A stretch of DNA of 7,530 nt, from positions 1 to 7,530 of the forward strand of contig CACYBT010000395.1 of NCBI GenBank assembly GCA_902772715.1. Reading direction: 5' to 3'. The position numbers and the translations under genes were made by a program. How positions within the stretch are numbered: the stretch's first letter is position 1; every line of letters starts with the position of its first letter. The notes beneath the pieces were generated by a model. That model saw nothing but the letters and a program-made list of their open reading frames with translations, was not told where the DNA came from and did no database searches. Below are positions 6,498 through 7,530 of the stretch, in pieces. The stretch is from an uncultured Succinivibrio sp. (GTDB lineage Bacteria > Pseudomonadota > Gammaproteobacteria > Enterobacterales > Succinivibrionaceae).

Positions 6498-7232
6498 ATG
6501 ACTCTAGGATTTATTCATTCTTTTGAAACATTTGGCTCGGTAGATGGACCTGGGGTGCGCTTTGTAGTGTTTATGCAGGGGTGCCCTCTGCGCTGTTTAT
6601 ACTGCCATAATCCTGATACCTGGAAAACCAGTGCGGGAACTTCCTATGAAAGTTCTGATGTGGTACGTAGAGCGCTGCGCTATAGAAGTTACTGGGGAGA
6701 GGACGGAGGGGTTACTGTAAGTGGGGGTGAACCTCTTTTACAGATAGACTTTGTTACGGATTTATTTAAGGATCTCAAAAAGGAAGGGGTGCATACCTGC
6801 ATAGATACGAGTGGGGCTACCTTTCGCAGTCACGCACAGTATCTAAAAAAGTTCGACACCTTGATGGAGTATACCGATCTCGTACTTTTGGATTTAAAAC
6901 AAATTGTAAGTGAGAAACATAAAAAACTAACTTCTGTCCCTAATGAGCATATCTTGGATTGCGCAAGACATCTTGATGATATTCATAAGGAAATGTGGAT
7001 CCGCCATGTACTGCTGCCTTCTTATACTGATAATGAAGCAGATCTTAGAGGGTTGCGAGCCTTCATTGATACCCTTTCGTCGGTTAAAAAAGTTGAAGTT
7101 CTGCCTTATCATACTCTTGGGATACATAAGTATGAGTCGCTCCATCTTGATTACGCCCTAAAGGATATAGAACCGCCTTCAGTACAAAGTCTAACTTTTG
7201 CTAAGGAAATTTTAGAATTTCAAAAGCCTTAA
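6498..7232 (+). CDS. pflA: Pyruvate formate-lyase activating enzyme (radical SAM)
   Basis: This 244-residue protein matches the size of E. coli PflA (246). It uses a [4Fe-4S] cluster and S-adenosylmethionine to abstract hydrogen from the PflB radical glycine (G723 here). The cluster motif is C29-x3-C33-x2-C36, within G-C-P-L-R-C-L-Y-C-H-N-P-D. The SAM-binding G-G-E-P is at 76-79, after G-V-T-V-S. The W-I-R-H-V-L-L-P strand is at 167-174, and the C-terminal L-P-Y-H-x-L-G-x-H-K-Y at 202-212 is typical of PFL activases. It is a single-domain activase without the extra ferredoxin insert of other glycyl-radical activases. ATG 6498 is preceded by a weak GGTGA (6490-6494) only 3 bases away, 11 bases after the terminator's last T. 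Translation is probably modest, fitting a catalytic need below that of PflB. Confidence 0.95.
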   Translation: MTLGFIHSFETFGSVDGPGVRFVVFMQGCPLRCLYCHNPDTWKTSAGTSYESSDVVRRALRYRSYWGEDGGVTVSGGEPLLQIDFVTDLFKDLKKEGVHTCIDTSGATFRSHAQYLKKFDTLMEYTDLVLLDLKQIVSEKHKKLTSVPNEHILDCARHLDDIHKEMWIRHVLLPSYTDNEADLRGLRAFIDTLSSVKKVEVLPYHTLGIHKYESLHLDYALKDIEPPSVQSLTFAKEILEFQKP

Positions 7233-7282
7233 CTGTGTCTGATATTTTTGAAAATGTATGTTGAGAGATTGCCGAAATCACA

Positions 7283-7311
7283 TTTAAAAGAGAGCAATTT
7301 CTAGGTATAAT
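7283..7311 (+). promoter_or_regulatory. Promoter candidate for the gene at 7424
   Basis: TTTAAA (7283-7288), 17 bases and TATAAT (7306-7311) repeat exactly the hexamers and spacing of the predicted pflB promoter. Transcription would start near 7318, leaving a leader of about 105 bases. A 14-base inverted repeat (AGCAAA-GA-TTTGCT, 7372-7385) lies in this leader. The promoter overlaps the hairpin after pflA. Confidence 0.5.
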
Positions 7312-7329
7312 GAATTAAACTGCTCTTTT
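7288..7329 (+). terminator. Probable weak terminator/hairpin after pflA
   Basis: Bases 7288-7300 can pair with 7317-7329: nine pairs (one G-U), an A-C mismatch and three more pairs, around a 16-base loop. The 3' arm ends in CTTTTG followed by TTTG, an imperfect T-rich tail. It lies 55 bases past the pflA stop. The loop contains a perfect TATAAT, so the same bases also look like a promoter for the next gene. Confidence 0.4.
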
Positions 7330-7423
7330 GTTTGAGTCATTTTCTGAGTAATGATTTATAGGTTTCATTGGAGCAAAGATTTGCTATTTTGGGGTTGGTC
7401 TTAGTTTTTGATTAGGATAAGTT

Positions 7424-7530
7424 ATGCTAAAAGAATTAGAATTTCCTTTTGATCCGAGTTTTCTAATAACTCAGAAAAAAAAATTAAAAAGAACACTTCT
7501 TGAAGGAAGTTTGCCTGATTCAGCTGAGAG
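7424..7530 (+). CDS. N-terminus of an HAD-IIIC/FkbH-like protein (partial)
   Basis: ATG 7424 is preceded by AGGA (7414-7417) with a 6-base gap and opens a frame of 35 codons that is still open at the window edge. The translation starts M-L-K-E-L-E-F-P-F-D-P and continues with a lysine-rich K-K-K-L-K-R-T-L-L-E. From memory this opening (L-x-Y/F-P-F-D, then a basic helix ending in L-L-E) is typical of HAD-IIIC phosphatase/FkbH-like proteins. Those are often associated with polyketide, modified-sugar or surface-glycan pathways. The catalytic HAD motif lies beyond the window, so the call rests on the N-terminal pattern only. Codons 18-20 form an uninterrupted run of nine As (7475-7483). Confidence 0.55.
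   Translation, partial: MLKELEFPFDPSFLITQKKKLKRTLLEGSLPDSAE

Noticed and set aside
6488..6526. ATG just after the terminator, 10 bases before the pflA start
   Set aside because: It is out of frame with pflA and reaches a stop after 12 codons.
6927..7161. Overlapping open frames on both strands inside pflA
   Set aside because: They fall inside the conserved activase sequence with no independent ribosome-binding site or motif.
7351..7404. 17-codon tryptophan-rich open frame (three W) before the FkbH-like gene, resembling a leader peptide
   Set aside because: Only a weak GAG precedes it at short distance, there is no attenuator-type alternative hairpin, and the downstream gene is not a tryptophan gene; chance is more likely.
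1..7530. CRISPR arrays, tRNA/rRNA genes, insertion sequences, toxin-antitoxin or phage genes
   Set aside because: I searched by eye for regularly spaced repeats, cloverleaf-like segments, transposase motifs and terminal inverted repeats and saw none.

Overview
The window looks like chromosomal DNA from an AT-rich, facultatively or strictly anaerobic Gram-negative bacterium. The glycyl-radical enzyme and its activase resemble the E. coli PflB/PflA pair along their length. The combination of moderate GC, mixed-acid fermentation genes and a DUF6056-type membrane protein would fit a gut gammaproteobacterium such as the Succinivibrionaceae. That placement is an inference from protein flavour, not proven by anything in the window.

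Layout: (1) Bases 1-276 hold the first codons of a leftward gene cut by the window edge and a promoter-like region for a rightward gene. (2) 277-1518 (+) encodes a polytopic membrane protein with the hallmarks of DUF6056/GT-C glycosyltransferases, probably acting on envelope polysaccharide. (3) 1619-2851 (+) encodes an iron-dependent (butanol dehydrogenase/YqhD-like) alcohol dehydrogenase, followed by a short intrinsic terminator. (4) 2905-3861 (-) encodes an auxin-efflux-carrier (AEC) family permease, convergent with the dehydrogenase. (5) 3862-4187 is an AT-rich divergent control region with two good promoters and several small palindromes. (6) 4188-6434 (+) encodes pyruvate formate-lyase, pflB. 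(7) A strong intrinsic terminator at 6456-6486 separates it from (8) pflA (6498-7232, +), the radical-SAM activase. (9) A further hairpin and promoter precede the first 35 codons of a gene resembling HAD-IIIC/FkbH-like proteins, cut by the right edge.

Functionally the centre is an anaerobic pyruvate-dissimilation module. PflA installs the glycyl radical on PflB, which converts pyruvate and CoA to acetyl-CoA and formate. The nearby Fe-alcohol dehydrogenase could dispose of reducing power by reducing aldehydes, and the AEC permease could move an organic acid, but neither substrate can be read from sequence. The flanking genes (DUF6056 protein, FkbH-like start) point to envelope or carbohydrate functions. 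They are not obviously part of the fermentation module.

I did not find a convincing new system. The most interesting points are regulatory: promoter -10 hexamers placed inside or against terminator hairpins upstream of pflA and the FkbH-like gene, a palindrome-rich AEC/pflB intergenic region, and a triple cysteine at the PFL active site.
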